In this document: positions 42,697-51,959 of the stretch, one piece after another | Layout: every line of letters starts with the position of its first letter | Position numbering within the stretch: the first letter of the stretch is position 1 | DNA from: BD2-11 sp965221785 | GTDB lineage: Bacteria; Gemmatimonadota; Gemmatimonadetes; Longimicrobiales; Gaopeijiaceae | DNA: 64,000 nucleotides | Direction of reading: 5' to 3' | Assembly (NCBI GenBank): GCA_965221785.1 | Contig: CBDCSR010000003.1 | Location: 248,001 to 312,000 of the forward strand | The notes under the pieces: model-generated | Told to the model about the DNA's origin: nothing | What the model saw: only the letters and a program-made list of their open reading frames with translations | Database searches by the model: none | Made by a program: the position numbers and the translations under genes

Positions 42697-45003
42697 ATGG
42701 ACCGCGAGATCGTCGCCCGGTACACCAACCAGCCGGGGAGAATGCCCGCCGGGGCGCGGGCCGCCATCGAAGCGGCGTGGAGCGGTGCGCCGGTGCAGCT
42801 CTACGCCCTGGCCGACCTGGACGCCAGGCTCCGCCTGTCGGAGACCTGGGTCGCCCTGGGGCAGGAGCATCTGGCGTTCGCGCGGCGGAGGGTTGCAGGT
42901 CACGACCCCCGCGACGAGAACGCATCCGGCGAGTGGGAGACTCGCAGCGTTCCGCGCTCCGCGATCAGGGCAGTCAGCGAATCACCGGGCCTCTCCGGCA
43001 CCGTGTTGTCCTTTCTGGCCGAACCCGACGAGCCGCCGCTCGTCACCGTACGCTACACGCACAGGCAGCGGCGCGCGATGGAGAACCTGCGCTTCGTCGT
43101 CGAGGAGCAGTTGCACGGCAGACGCATCGAGCCGGCGGCGCCGGACGAGACCTACGCGGAGAGCGTGGCGGCACCGATCCGCGAAGCCCAGGCCATGGTC
43201 GCGGGCTCGCGCGTAGCCGTGATCTGGAGGTTGCTCGGCTACCTGCGGCCGTACCGGAAGGAGGTAACCGCCGGGCTTGCGGCGGCGGGACTGATCACTC
43301 TGGTGAGCCTGATTCCCCCCTATCTCGCCGGGTACCTGTTGGACGACGTCATCCAGCCGGTGCAGGACGGCACGCTGGACGTCTCCCGGGGCGCGCTGGC
43401 GGCGTGGGTCGCCGTTGGAGCGATGGCGCTCGTCTACGTCGTGCGGCAGGCGGCCGCGCTGGTGCGGCTGCGCATGCTCTCCGTGCTGGGCGAGTGGGTC
43501 GCGCGCGACCTGCGCACCGAGCTGTACGAGCATCTCCAGCGGCTCTCCATGTCCTTCTACATGCGCAAGAAGACCGGAAGCATCATCACGCGCGTGAGTT
43601 CGGACACCGACCGGCTATGGGAATTCCTGGCCTTCGGAGTGGTGGACGTGTCGCTGTCGCTGGTCATGCTGGGCGGGCTCGGCATCGTGCTGCTGAGCCT
43701 CGACTGGAAGCTCGGGCTGGTAATGACGGCGCCGGTCCCGCTCTTCTGCTGGGCCATCTACCTGCACGGCGAACGCATCCAGCGCCTCTTCATGCGCGCC
43801 TGGCGCAAGTGGTCCGGCGTGACCGACATCCTCTCCGACACGATCCCCGGCATGCGCGTGGTGAAGACCTTCAACCAGGAGGAGCGGGAGACGCGGCGCT
43901 TCCACCGGCGCAATGCCAGCGTGACGGAGGAGTACAACCGCATCCATCGCATGTGGACGACCTTCTGGCCGGGACTGATGCTCGCGGTGCACGGGACCAC
44001 GGTGGCGGTGTGGGCGTTCGCCCTGCCCCGGCTGCTCGAGGGACCGGGCGCGGCACCCGGCCTGTCCGCAGGCACCTTCGTCTCGTTCCTGCTCTACACC
44101 ACCATGTTCATCGGGCCGGTGGAGATCATAGGCCAGATGGCGCGCACCATGAACCGGGCGACGAGTTCGGCGCACCGGGTCTTCGAGGTGCTCGACACAG
44201 AGCCGGAGATCGTGGAGCAGCCGCGGGCGGTGCGCCTCGAGCCGCTCGCGGGCCGGGTGTCCTTCGATTCGGTGACGTTCGGGTACGACGGCGTGCGGCA
44301 GGTTCTGCGCGGGGTGAGCTTCGACGTGGAGCCCGGCGAGATGATCGGGTTGGTGGGGCCGTCGGGAGGCGGAAAGACGACGGTCGTCAACCTCATCGCG
44401 CGCTTCCACGACACCACGGGCGGGGTCATTCGCATCGACGGCGTTGACATCAGGGCGCTCGAGATCGGACACTATCGCCGCCAGATGGGCATGGTGCTGC
44501 AGGACCCCTACCTGTTCCACGGCACGGTGGTGGAGAACATCCGCTACGGACACCCGGACGCCGGCCTGGAGCGGGTGATCGAAGCGGGCAGGGCCGCCAA
44601 CGCGCACGACTTCATCTGCCGCCTTCCGCACGGCTACGACACCGTGGTGGGAGAACGCGGACAGACCCTCTCCGGCGGAGAGAGGCAGCGGGTGTCGATC
44701 GCTCGGGCGATCCTGCACGACCCGCGCATCCTCATCCTCGACGAGGCCACCAGTGCGGTGGACACGGAGACGGAGCGGAAGATTCAGGAGGCGCTGGACC
44801 GGCTGGTGGCCGGACGCACGGTGTTCGCGATCGCGCACCGGCTGTCCACCCTGCACCGGGCATCGCGTCTCTTCGTGATGAAGGACGGACAGCTGGTGGA
44901 GGCAGGAACGCACGGGGAGCTGCTGGAGAAACCACGGGGCATCTATCGGCGTCTGCACGAGATGCAGTTGGAGCTACAGGGTCCGAGACAAGAGGAGACT
45001 TGA
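42697..45003 (+). CDS. ABC transporter, fused permease-ATPase, with extra N-terminal domain
   Basis: A 768-residue half-transporter. After a ~150-residue soluble N-terminal domain come six membrane helices (~residues 165-440), then an ATPase domain with Walker A GPSGGGKTT, signature LSGGERQR and Walker B ILILDEATSA. It is a type-IV exporter fold (lipid/drug/peptide class). The N-terminal domain and the following DUF1854 gene match the pair that, as I recall, database families name 'cyanophycin metabolism-associated'; no cyanophycin synthetase is in the window. ATG 42697 has GGAGG 4 nt upstream; ATG 42640 and GTG 42631 are upstream in-frame alternatives. The SD lies close behind the terminator hairpin. 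Confidence 0.85.
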   Translation: MDREIVARYTNQPGRMPAGARAAIEAAWSGAPVQLYALADLDARLRLSETWVALGQEHLAFARRRVAGHDPRDENASGEWETRSVPRSAIRAVSESPGLSGTVLSFLAEPDEPPLVTVRYTHRQRRAMENLRFVVEEQLHGRRIEPAAPDETYAESVAAPIREAQAMVAGSRVAVIWRLLGYLRPYRKEVTAGLAAAGLITLVSLIPPYLAGYLLDDVIQPVQDGTLDVSRGALAAWVAVGAMALVYVVRQAAALVRLRMLSVLGEWVARDLRTELYEHLQRLSMSFYMRKKTGSIITRVSSDTDRLWEFLAFGVVDVSLSLVMLGGLGIVLLSLDWKLGLVMTAPVPLFCWAIYLHGERIQRLFMRAWRKWSGVTDILSDTIPGMRVVKTFNQEERETRRFHRRNASVTEEYNRIHRMWTTFWPGLMLAVHGTTVAVWAFALPRLLEGPGAAPGLSAGTFVSFLLYTTMFIGPVEIIGQMARTMNRATSSAHRVFEVLDTEPEIVEQPRAVRLEPLAGRVSFDSVTFGYDGVRQVLRGVSFDVEPGEMIGLVGPSGGGKTTVVNLIARFHDTTGGVIRIDGVDIRALEIGHYRRQMGMVLQDPYLFHGTVVENIRYGHPDAGLERVIEAGRAANAHDFICRLPHGYDTVVGERGQTLSGGERQRVSIARAILHDPRILILDEATSAVDTETERKIQEALDRLVAGRTVFAIAHRLSTLHRASRLFVMKDGQLVEAGTHGELLEKPRGIYRRLHEMQLELQGPRQEET

Positions 45004-45006
45004 GAC

Positions 45007-45549
45007 ATGCGAAGCGAGGAAGTTACGACGACAACGACGGAGTCCATGACGATGACGGCGAGGAGGGGCGTGGTGGTGGGGAACGCAGGCTCGGTGGTGA
45101 AGCTGGAGCGGCGCATCGACGGGCAGCTGTGGGCACGGACCGGAGGCCGCGAGGTCCGGGTGAAGGTGCACCGCTGCTTTCCCTGGACGGAGCCGGCACG
45201 ATTCGTGTCGTTGCGGGATGCCGACGACGAGGAGGTCGCCCTGGTGCGCGATGCCGGCGACCTCGACGAGGGCTCGCGGGCGGCCCTCGAAGACGCGCTC
45301 GCCGAGGCCGGTTTCGTGCTGGAGGTGACGCGCATCCACGCGGTGGAGGACGAAGTGGAGATCCGGTACTGGCGGGTCGAGACGCGACAGGGCCCGCGCT
45401 CCTTTCAGACCAGGCGCGACGACTGGCCCCGCGAAGTTACGGACTCGGGCTTCCTGATCCGGGACGTCTCCGGCGACCTCTACCACGTGCGCGATACCGG
45501 CGCGCTGGACCGCGAGAGCCGGGAGTGGTTGTGGGCGTATGTGGAGTAG
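45007..45549 (+). CDS. DUF1854 family protein, partner of the ABC transporter
   Basis: A 180-residue soluble protein of the DUF1854 family: HRCFPWTEPARFVSLRDADDEEVALV near residue 60, and RRDDWPREVTDSGFLIRDVSGDLYHV with the final LDRESREWLWAYVE. It starts 3 nt after the ABC stop with GAGGAG upstream. DUF1854 genes regularly follow this type of ABC exporter, where the protein is thought to be an accessory factor; the activity is unknown. A later in-frame ATG (45046) is a weaker alternative. Confidence 0.84.
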   Translation: MRSEEVTTTTTESMTMTARRGVVVGNAGSVVKLERRIDGQLWARTGGREVRVKVHRCFPWTEPARFVSLRDADDEEVALVRDAGDLDEGSRAALEDALAEAGFVLEVTRIHAVEDEVEIRYWRVETRQGPRSFQTRRDDWPREVTDSGFLIRDVSGDLYHVRDTGALDRESREWLWAYVE

Positions 45550-45600
45550 CGGTGACCGCGCGCAGGCATCCAGTTTACTCAGGCTCGAGCCGGACAGCTC

Positions 45601-48108
45601 TCAGCCGGCGAAGAGCGGTGCCGTCTCCTCTCGCGCCGTTTTCTCCTGTGACCCCTCACCTCCCGACCCCCCGCCCCCCTGGGTGCGGGTCACGCGGACC
45701 ACCCGGTCGCCCACCTCCACCTGGGCCAGCTGCGTCCCGCGGGTGGTCCTCCCGGTAACCGGCACGTCGCCCGCCACCACCTGGGTGATCCGGCCGGCCG
45801 CCGTCACCAGCATGACCGCGTCCTGGTCGAGGACCTCGATCGCTCCGATCAGCCGCCCCTTGCCGCCGCCGGGCGGAGACATGAGGACGCCCAGCCCGCC
45901 GCGTTTCTGTCGCGGGTAGTCGTTCACGTCCGTGCGCCGGCCCCACCCCTGGTCGGACACCGCCAGCACCGTGCCTTCCCGGCGGATCAGGAGCGCGGAC
46001 ACCACCAGGTCGTCGCCGCGCAGCCCGATGCCCTTCACCCCGAAGGCCGCCCTTCCCATCACCGGCACCTGTCCCTCGGCGAAGCGGATCGCGCGCCCAT
46101 GGCGGGTCGCCAGCATGACGTCGGCGCCGCCCTCGGAGAGCATCACCGTGACGATGCGGTCGCCCGGCCGCACCCGCGAGGCGGCCAGCCCGGCCACCCG
46201 GGGGTTCGAGAACTCCGACAGGCGCGTCCTCTTCACCGTGCCGCGCCCGGTCACGAACACCACCTGTCCCTCCGCGGTCAGGCTGTCGACCTGGAGCAGC
46301 GCGGTGAACGGATCCGCCCGGCTGCCCTCCGTGAGGCTGTAGAGGGATCGTCCGCGCGACGCCAGTCCGCTCTCGGGCACGTCGGCCACGCTCAGGAAGT
46401 GGACGTGCCCGCCCTCCGTGAACGCCAGAATCCACCCCTGGGTGCGCGCCACGAATAGGCGTTCGAGGTAGTCGTCCGGGTAGCGCTCCATCCCGGCGAG
46501 CAGCTTCCCGCTCGCCAGCCGGCGGCGGTACAGATGCACGGGCATGCGCTTCACAAACCCCTGGTGGCTGACGGTGACCACCACATCCTCGTCCGCCTCC
46601 GCGGCCTCCACGATCTCCTTCGAGGCAGCCTCCCTGTCCAGAATGGTCGTGCGGCGCGCGTCACCGAACTCCCGTACCCCTTCCTCCAGCTCCTCCAGCA
46701 TCACCTGCAGCTGCCGGTACTCGCTCGACAGGATGCGCTGCAGCCGGCGGATGGTCTTTCGCAGTCCGACGAGTTCGTCCTCGAGCTTCTGCCGCTCGAG
46801 CGAGGTCAGGCGCGCCAGCTGCATGTCCAGGATGGCTCCGGCCTGCCGCTCGGTCAGATCCAGTTCGCCCTGCAGTCGCTTCGCCGCCTGCGCGCGGTCC
46901 GCCGAGGAGCGGATGATCGCGATCACCTCATCAATGAAATCGAGGGCGCGCAGCATGCCTTCGACGACGTGCGCGCGGTCTTCCGCCTTGGCCAGCTCAT
47001 GCTGCGACCGCCTCCGGATGACCTCCACCCGGTGGTCGCGGAAGCGCTCCAGCATTTCCTTCAGGGTGAACTCGCGCGGCTCGCCCCCGTCCAGCGCCAG
47101 CATAATGGCGCCGAAGGTGGATTGCAGGCTGGTGCGCCGGAAGAGCCGCTTCAGCACCGTGCCGGCATCGGCGCCACGCTTCAGTTCGATGACCAGGCGG
47201 ACGCCGTCGCGGTCGGACTCGTCGCGCAGGTTGGACACCTCGGAGAGCGACCCCTTGCGCGAAAGCCCGGCGATCTGGGCGATGATCTTGGACTTCGAGG
47301 TGGCGTAGGGCAGCTCGGCAATCACCAGCTGCTCCCTCCCGCCGCGGATCTTTTCGCGCACCACGCGCGCGCGCATGACGATGCGTCCCCGGCCGGTGCG
47401 GTACATCTCCCGGATGCCCTTGCGCCCGACAATGAAGCCGCCGGTCGGAAAATCCGGCCCGGGAATGACCTCCATCAGCTCGTCCAGCGTCGGCTCCTCG
47501 TCGTCCGCCAGCTTCCGGATCGCCGCAACCAGCTCCCCGAGGTTGTGCGGCGGCACGTTCGTGCTCATCCCCACCGCGATCCCCGCGCTGCCGTTCATCA
47601 GCAGGTTGGGGAGCCGGGAGGGCACTACGACCGGCTCCTGCAGGCGGTCGTCGAAGTTGGGCGTCCAGTCGACGGTGTCGCGGGCGATGTCGGTCAGAAG
47701 ATCGGCGGCCACCCGCGAGAGGCGCGCCTCGGTGTAGCGGTACGCCGCCGCCGGATCGCCGTCGATGGAACCGAAATTGCCCTGACCGTCCACCAGCGGA
47801 TAGCGTAGCGAGAAGTCCTGCACCATGCGCACCAGGGCGTCGTAGACCGCGCTGTCCCCGTGCGGGTGGTACTTGCCCAGCACGTCCCCGACCACGGTGG
47901 CGCTCTTCTTGTAGCTTCGGTCCGGGGCCAGCCCCAGCTCGTGCATGGCGAAGAGGATGCGCCGGTGCACCGGCTTGAGGCCGTCGCGCACATCCGGCAG
48001 CGCCCGTTGCACGATGACGCTCATCGAGTAGTCGAGGAACGACTCCCGCATCTCCTCCTCGATGGGACGCGGAAGAATGCGTTCCCTCGACCGGGCTATC
48101 TGCATCAT
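45601..48108 (-). CDS. gyrA: DNA gyrase subunit A
   Basis: An 835-residue type IIA topoisomerase subunit that cuts and rejoins DNA. The active-site Tyr is Y125 (AAYRYTEA) with the preceding Arg124. The quinolone-determining stretch HPHGDSAVYD has Ser86 and Asp90, the sensitive-type residues. The C-terminal beta-pinwheel repeats include YPRQKRGGLGV, a GyrA-box-like motif, which favours GyrA over ParC. Two adjacent ATGs (48108, 48105) are possible. It converges with the DUF1854 gene. gyrB is not in the window. Confidence 0.95.
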   Translation of the reverse strand: MMQIARSRERILPRPIEEEMRESFLDYSMSVIVQRALPDVRDGLKPVHRRILFAMHELGLAPDRSYKKSATVVGDVLGKYHPHGDSAVYDALVRMVQDFSLRYPLVDGQGNFGSIDGDPAAAYRYTEARLSRVAADLLTDIARDTVDWTPNFDDRLQEPVVVPSRLPNLLMNGSAGIAVGMSTNVPPHNLGELVAAIRKLADDEEPTLDELMEVIPGPDFPTGGFIVGRKGIREMYRTGRGRIVMRARVVREKIRGGREQLVIAELPYATSKSKIIAQIAGLSRKGSLSEVSNLRDESDRDGVRLVIELKRGADAGTVLKRLFRRTSLQSTFGAIMLALDGGEPREFTLKEMLERFRDHRVEVIRRRSQHELAKAEDRAHVVEGMLRALDFIDEVIAIIRSSADRAQAAKRLQGELDLTERQAGAILDMQLARLTSLERQKLEDELVGLRKTIRRLQRILSSEYRQLQVMLEELEEGVREFGDARRTTILDREAASKEIVEAAEADEDVVVTVSHQGFVKRMPVHLYRRRLASGKLLAGMERYPDDYLERLFVARTQGWILAFTEGGHVHFLSVADVPESGLASRGRSLYSLTEGSRADPFTALLQVDSLTAEGQVVFVTGRGTVKRTRLSEFSNPRVAGLAASRVRPGDRIVTVMLSEGGADVMLATRHGRAIRFAEGQVPVMGRAAFGVKGIGLRGDDLVVSALLIRREGTVLAVSDQGWGRRTDVNDYPRQKRGGLGVLMSPPGGGKGRLIGAIEVLDQDAVMLVTAAGRITQVVAGDVPVTGRTTRGTQLAQVEVGDRVVRVTRTQGGGGSGGEGSQEKTAREETAPLFAG

Positions 48109-48145
48109 GGCTACTCCTCGGCCGGGGACTGCAAACGTGGGGCGC

Positions 48146-48565
48146 TCAGGCTTCGGCGGCCTCCGCGAACGCGGATGAAACCACCCTGAGCGGCAGCGAC
48201 ACCTGATGCTCGCCGTCCAGGTCCACGTCGAAAGCGTAGCGGCCCGGGGTTCTGAAGACGATCCCGTCCATGTTCAGGATATGGGGAATCTTCAGTTGCC
48301 CGCCATCACTCGCGGGACCGGGTCCGAACTTGACCTTGCCGTCCAGGCGCAGGATGTCCTCCCCCGACGGCCCGCGCAGGCGAATCCTGATGGCGTGTTC
48401 CCCTGCCTGCTCCAGCCCCGCCGCGAAGCGCAGCACCAGGGAGATGAGGCCGTGCTTGGCCGGAAACTGCGTGGAGGTGATCGAATCGAAGATGCCCAGG
48501 ATGTTCAGCTTGCCGGCGCTGTCCACCGTGGCGGCGTCCGCCAGTAAAGCGAGGTCTACGCGCAC
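48146..48565 (-). CDS. DUF6941-like small protein
   Basis: A 139-residue beta-rich soluble protein: ADAATVDSAGKLNILGIFDSI at the N-terminus resembles the DUF6941 family signature (…aeV.dGKL.ilG.w). Four or five further strands follow (GLISLVLRFAAGLEQAGEH, YAFDVDLDGEHQVSLPL). GTG 48565 has GGAGG 9 nt upstream and overlaps the CPBP gene by 10 nt; there is no ATG at the family start. Function unknown; gyrA follows on the same strand. Confidence 0.72.
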   Translation of the reverse strand: MRVDLALLADAATVDSAGKLNILGIFDSITSTQFPAKHGLISLVLRFAAGLEQAGEHAIRIRLRGPSGEDILRLDGKVKFGPGPASDGGQLKIPHILNMDGIVFRTPGRYAFDVDLDGEHQVSLPLRVVSSAFAEAAEA

Positions 48566-49248
48566 GCGTCGGTTCCTCCGTCTCGATGGGTGAGCAGCCT
48601 CTCGCCGAGAACCAGCCCGGCGACCAGATCGATCGTGACGTGCGCGGCCATCGCGGGCCAGATGCTCCCGGTCAGAATGAACGACGCGGCGAAGGCGAAC
48701 CCGGCCACCCCGGTCGTCACGATGCCTCGCGCACCCTGATAGGAATGTAACAACCCGAAGGCAACCGAGGTGACCGACGCCGCCATCCACGGGCCCACCG
48801 ACATCGCCCCCAGCGCCGACATGGCATACCCCCGGTAGGCGATCTCCTCCCCCGTGCCGGCAACGAAGGAAAGGCCTGCGAAGTACGCCCGCTCCCGCCG
48901 GGTGCGTGGAAGCAGCCGGGCCAGGAAGGGCGAGTCGCGCAGCCCGGCGGCACGGGCGATCCATGTGAACAGCATCATGATCCCCAGCACCGCCGCGGCG
49001 ATCGCGGTCGTCCACGCCGCGAACGCGAAGGGGTCGAGCGAGGTCAATCCCAGCGAGGCCGGTCCCCTGCCGATCCAGCCCACGATCGCGCTGGCCGCTC
49101 CCAGGACGAGGATGAAGATCCCCGAACTCACGTAGACGGGAATGCGTTCAAGCTCCTGGTTTTTCCTGGCCAGCCACAGTTGCGCGACGCCGTTGATGGG
49201 CGCGAGGACCAGCAGCACCGCCAGCAGGATCTGGTCTACGAGGTGCAC
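48556..49248 (-). CDS. CPBP-family intramembrane metalloprotease
   Basis: A 230-residue membrane protein of typical CPBP length. The motif EEIAYRG (GTGEEIAYRGYAM) is the EExxxR catalytic motif, followed by FGLLHSYQG (His) and HVTIDL (H-x-x-x-D). Six to seven helices are visible. Members cleave membrane-embedded peptides or act in bacteriocin-related immunity; the substrate is unknown. GTG 49248 overlaps the decarboxylase gene by 13 nt and the DUF6941 gene by 10 nt, so all three appear to be one operon. Confidence 0.85.
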   Translation of the reverse strand: MHLVDQILLAVLLVLAPINGVAQLWLARKNQELERIPVYVSSGIFILVLGAASAIVGWIGRGPASLGLTSLDPFAFAAWTTAIAAAVLGIMMLFTWIARAAGLRDSPFLARLLPRTRRERAYFAGLSFVAGTGEEIAYRGYAMSALGAMSVGPWMAASVTSVAFGLLHSYQGARGIVTTGVAGFAFAASFILTGSIWPAMAAHVTIDLVAGLVLGERLLTHRDGGTDACA

Positions 49249-50696
49249 GCCGCCGCCCTTGTGCGCCGCTGTCCGATCTCTTCCACGCGCTCGAGGGTGG
49301 CGCGGACGTCCTCCCAGGTGCTCCGGTAGTTGAGGATGCAAAGGCGCAGCGAGTAGTCGCCCTGAAGCCGCGTCGAGGAGATCATCGCAAAACCGCTCTT
49401 CACGATCTCTTCCTGGATCTCGCGGTTGAGCGAATCCAGCGCCGGCGGATCCATCCCCGGCGGTCGAAAGCGGTAGCAGACCACGCCCAGGCTGGCCGGG
49501 CTGAGCAGCTCCAGGCGCGCGCTTCCCCGGATGTAGGCCTCCGCCCTGCGCGCCAGCGCCAGCGCCCGTCCGATCACGACGCGGAACTCCTCCAGCCCGA
49601 GGACCTGGACCGACATCCACACCCGCAGCGCCCGGAAGGAGCGGCTCAGCTGGAGTCCGCGGTCGGCGAAGTTCACGTGCTCCAGGCTCATGTCCGTGTC
49701 CTGCAGGTACTCGGGCATGATCCGGAAGGCATCACGCAGCACCGCCGCGTCGCGCACCATCAGGCACCCCGTCTCATAGGGCTGGAAGAGCCACTTGTGC
49801 GGGTCCAGAACCAGGCTGTCGGCACGTTCGATGCCCTTGAGGCTCCGTCGCGCACCTTCGTCGAGGACGGCGAAGCCGCCGTAGGCCCCGTCGATGTGGA
49901 ACCAGAGCTCCTCGCGCTCGCACAGGTCGGCGACGGCGTCCAGCGGATCGATGGCCCCCGTATTGGTGGCTCCTGCGTTGGCGGACACCATGAAGGGCGT
50001 CCTGCCCTCGGCTCGATCGTAGCGGATCATGTGCTCCAGCACCTCGACATCGAGCCGATAACGGTCGTCGGTGGGCACGCGGCGCAGGTCGTCCGCGCGG
50101 AAGCCGCAGATGCGCGCGGCCCTTTCCACGGACGCATGGCACTGATCGCCTTCGTACAGGATCAGCCGCTCGCCGTCGCCCGCCGCGTGGCGCGCGGCCA
50201 CCATGGCGTTCAGGGTCGCGGCCGAGCCGCCGCTGGTGAACACGCCCCCCGCGGTCTCCGGCATGCCCAGCCATTCGCGGAACCAGTCGAGCACCACCAG
50301 CTCCACCTGGCTGGGACCCGCCGATTCCAGCCACGTGCCCTGGAAGATGTTGAAGCCGCCCGTCAGCATGTGGGCCAGGAAGCTCGGCCAGGTGGGCGAG
50401 GAGGGAATGAAGGCGAAGAAACGGGGGTGGTCGATGCGCCCGGCGTAGGGAAGGACGTCGCGCAGAACCCGGTCGATGACCTCGTTCGGATCGCGGCCGG
50501 TCTCGGGAGCCGGTTCGCGAAGACGGGCTTCCGTGTACGTCCGGTCGGCGGTGCCCCAGGCGCGGTCTTCGCGGAGGCCGGTCCAGCGGTCCACCACCCG
50601 GTCCACCATCTCGTATCCCAGGCGGCGCATCAGGTCGGCGTCCAGTTGCAGCGCTTCCGTTCCAGCGCGAGCGTGTTCGGGTCCGGGCCCGGTCAC
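49236..50696 (-). CDS. PLP-dependent aromatic L-amino-acid decarboxylase family
   Basis: A 486-residue group-II decarboxylase. The PLP Lys is K301 (counted from GTG 50696) in LVLDPHKWLF; other landmarks are FFAFIPSSPTWPSFLAHML, TSGGSAATLNAMVAAR and FHIDGAYGGFAVL. The family converts aromatic amino acids (Trp, Tyr, dopa) to amines; substrate not resolved. GTG 50696 has a strong SD (GGAGGAGAG), while ATG 50714 six codons upstream has none. It leads the CPBP/DUF6941 genes in a probable operon. Confidence 0.88.
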   Translation of the reverse strand: MTGPGPEHARAGTEALQLDADLMRRLGYEMVDRVVDRWTGLREDRAWGTADRTYTEARLREPAPETGRDPNEVIDRVLRDVLPYAGRIDHPRFFAFIPSSPTWPSFLAHMLTGGFNIFQGTWLESAGPSQVELVVLDWFREWLGMPETAGGVFTSGGSAATLNAMVAARHAAGDGERLILYEGDQCHASVERAARICGFRADDLRRVPTDDRYRLDVEVLEHMIRYDRAEGRTPFMVSANAGATNTGAIDPLDAVADLCEREELWFHIDGAYGGFAVLDEGARRSLKGIERADSLVLDPHKWLFQPYETGCLMVRDAAVLRDAFRIMPEYLQDTDMSLEHVNFADRGLQLSRSFRALRVWMSVQVLGLEEFRVVIGRALALARRAEAYIRGSARLELLSPASLGVVCYRFRPPGMDPPALDSLNREIQEEIVKSGFAMISSTRLQGDYSLRLCILNYRSTWEDVRATLERVEEIGQRRTRAAACTS

Positions 50697-50807
50697 CTCT
50701 CCTCCTTCCGGCATTGACGGGCAGATACCGGGTTTCCAGTTTGTTTCTCCATCCCCCCGGGACCCTCGCCGGGCCTCGGCGGCTCAACTCCAACCTCCCA
50801 AGGTAGC

Positions 50808-51125
50808 ATGGCCGCAAGCGGCGTACGGAAAACCCCGGTATTTCGAGTGATCGACGCTCTGGACGCGCCCCATGGCGGCCGCATTCTGCGACTCCAGCTG
50901 CAGGAGGGCGCGCCGCCCCGGGTGCGCGACCTCAGGGGCTCGCGGCTCACCGCCACGGCTCCCGACGGGACCCGGCGCAGCGTCACGGTGACGGGGTTCG
51001 CGGCGTTCGGAGGGAGGGTCAGCAACCGCCGCCTCGCCGATACGGGTCGCGTCGACGTCCACGTACGGGAAGACACCTCCGATACCGAGCCTGTGTCGAT
51101 CAAGTGGCTGCTCACACCGTCGTGA
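50808..51125 (+). CDS. Small hypothetical protein
   Basis: A 105-residue soluble, beta-rich protein: VFRVIDALDAPHGGRILRLQLQEG, SVTVTGFAAFGG and VDVHVREDTSDTEPVSIKWLL. It has no signal peptide or membrane segment and no recognised family. AGGTAGC precedes the ATG. Single gene on its strand between two minus-strand operons. Could be real on coding appearance, but no function can be offered. Confidence 0.6.
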   Translation: MAASGVRKTPVFRVIDALDAPHGGRILRLQLQEGAPPRVRDLRGSRLTATAPDGTRRSVTVTGFAAFGGRVSNRRLADTGRVDVHVREDTSDTEPVSIKWLLTPS

Positions 51126-51164
51126 GGACGGATCCCGACCACCGCTCTCCACAACGGCCGTCGT

Positions 51165-51959
51165 CTACCTGCCCTCCACATCGAGCAGCGTCGAGTTCTT
51201 CTTGAGTGTCCAGAGCACGACATACACCACCGTGCCGGCTCCGAAGTAGATCCCCCAGAAGGGCGCCAGATCGAGGCCGCTCCCCGCGCCCAGCGTCTCT
51301 GCGACTTCCAGCGCGGTCGTCGCCGCCACCCAGGCATAGAAGGCGCCGTGGTCCCTCCCGAGCGCGACGAGCAGGGAGAACGGCAGCCGGTACGGACGCC
51401 AGAGCCGCGGAGCCGGCAGCAGCGCGGGCGTGCGGGCCGCCCAGCGGGTGAAGGCGGAGCCGAAGCGCTCCTGCAGGAAGCGCTCTTCGGCAAACATGAT
51501 GCGCTCGCTGTAGATCCAGAACACAAGAATGGTGACCGCCACGGCGGCAGGATTGCCCGTGGTCGTGGCCACGCCGGCCCAGATCAGGAGGTTCCCCAGG
51601 TAGAGGGGATGTCGCACCACCGAATACATCCCCTCGGTGCTCAGCGACGCGGCTTCGAGCTTGCGGGTTCCCCGGCCGGAGGTCCCCGCCGGCGCATGCC
51701 CCACGGTCCAGGCACGCACAACCAGCCCCGCCACCGCCACCAGCATTCCCGCCAGCTCCCAGCCGTCCAGTTGGCCGGCAGTGCCGGGTGGCAAGGCGAA
51801 GCTGAGGGCGGCCAGGGCAGCCAGGACGAGCAGCGGCAGGTAGCTGCGCCAGCGAAAGAGCCAGTGGCCCGCGCGGGTCCACTCCTCAACCAGCCCCGCG
51901 TCGGGAGATTCGCGACGCCGCGCGCCCGTGTCCGGAGCCCGCGGGTCGCGGTCCGGCAT
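51165..51959 (-). CDS. Membrane methyltransferase-like protein (ICMT/PEMT-type)
   Basis: A 264-residue membrane protein with five to six helices. The sequence YSVVRHPLYLGNLLIWAG (around residues 111-128) is the SAM-binding RHPxYxG-type motif of the isoprenylcysteine methyltransferase/phospholipid methyltransferase superfamily. An acidic N-terminal segment precedes. The substrate (lipid or protein) is unknown. ATG overlaps the stop of the lipoprotein gene by ATGA, so the two are coupled. Confidence 0.8.
   Translation of the reverse strand: MPDRDPRAPDTGARRRESPDAGLVEEWTRAGHWLFRWRSYLPLLVLAALAALSFALPPGTAGQLDGWELAGMLVAVAGLVVRAWTVGHAPAGTSGRGTRKLEAASLSTEGMYSVVRHPLYLGNLLIWAGVATTTGNPAAVAVTILVFWIYSERIMFAEERFLQERFGSAFTRWAARTPALLPAPRLWRPYRLPFSLLVALGRDHGAFYAWVAATTALEVAETLGAGSGLDLAPFWGIYFGAGTVVYVVLWTLKKNSTLLDVEGR

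Noticed and set aside
45601..48108. ParC instead of GyrA
   Set aside because: The GyrA-box-like QKRGGLG and overall pattern favour GyrA; the possibility of ParC is not excluded without a tree, but is less likely.
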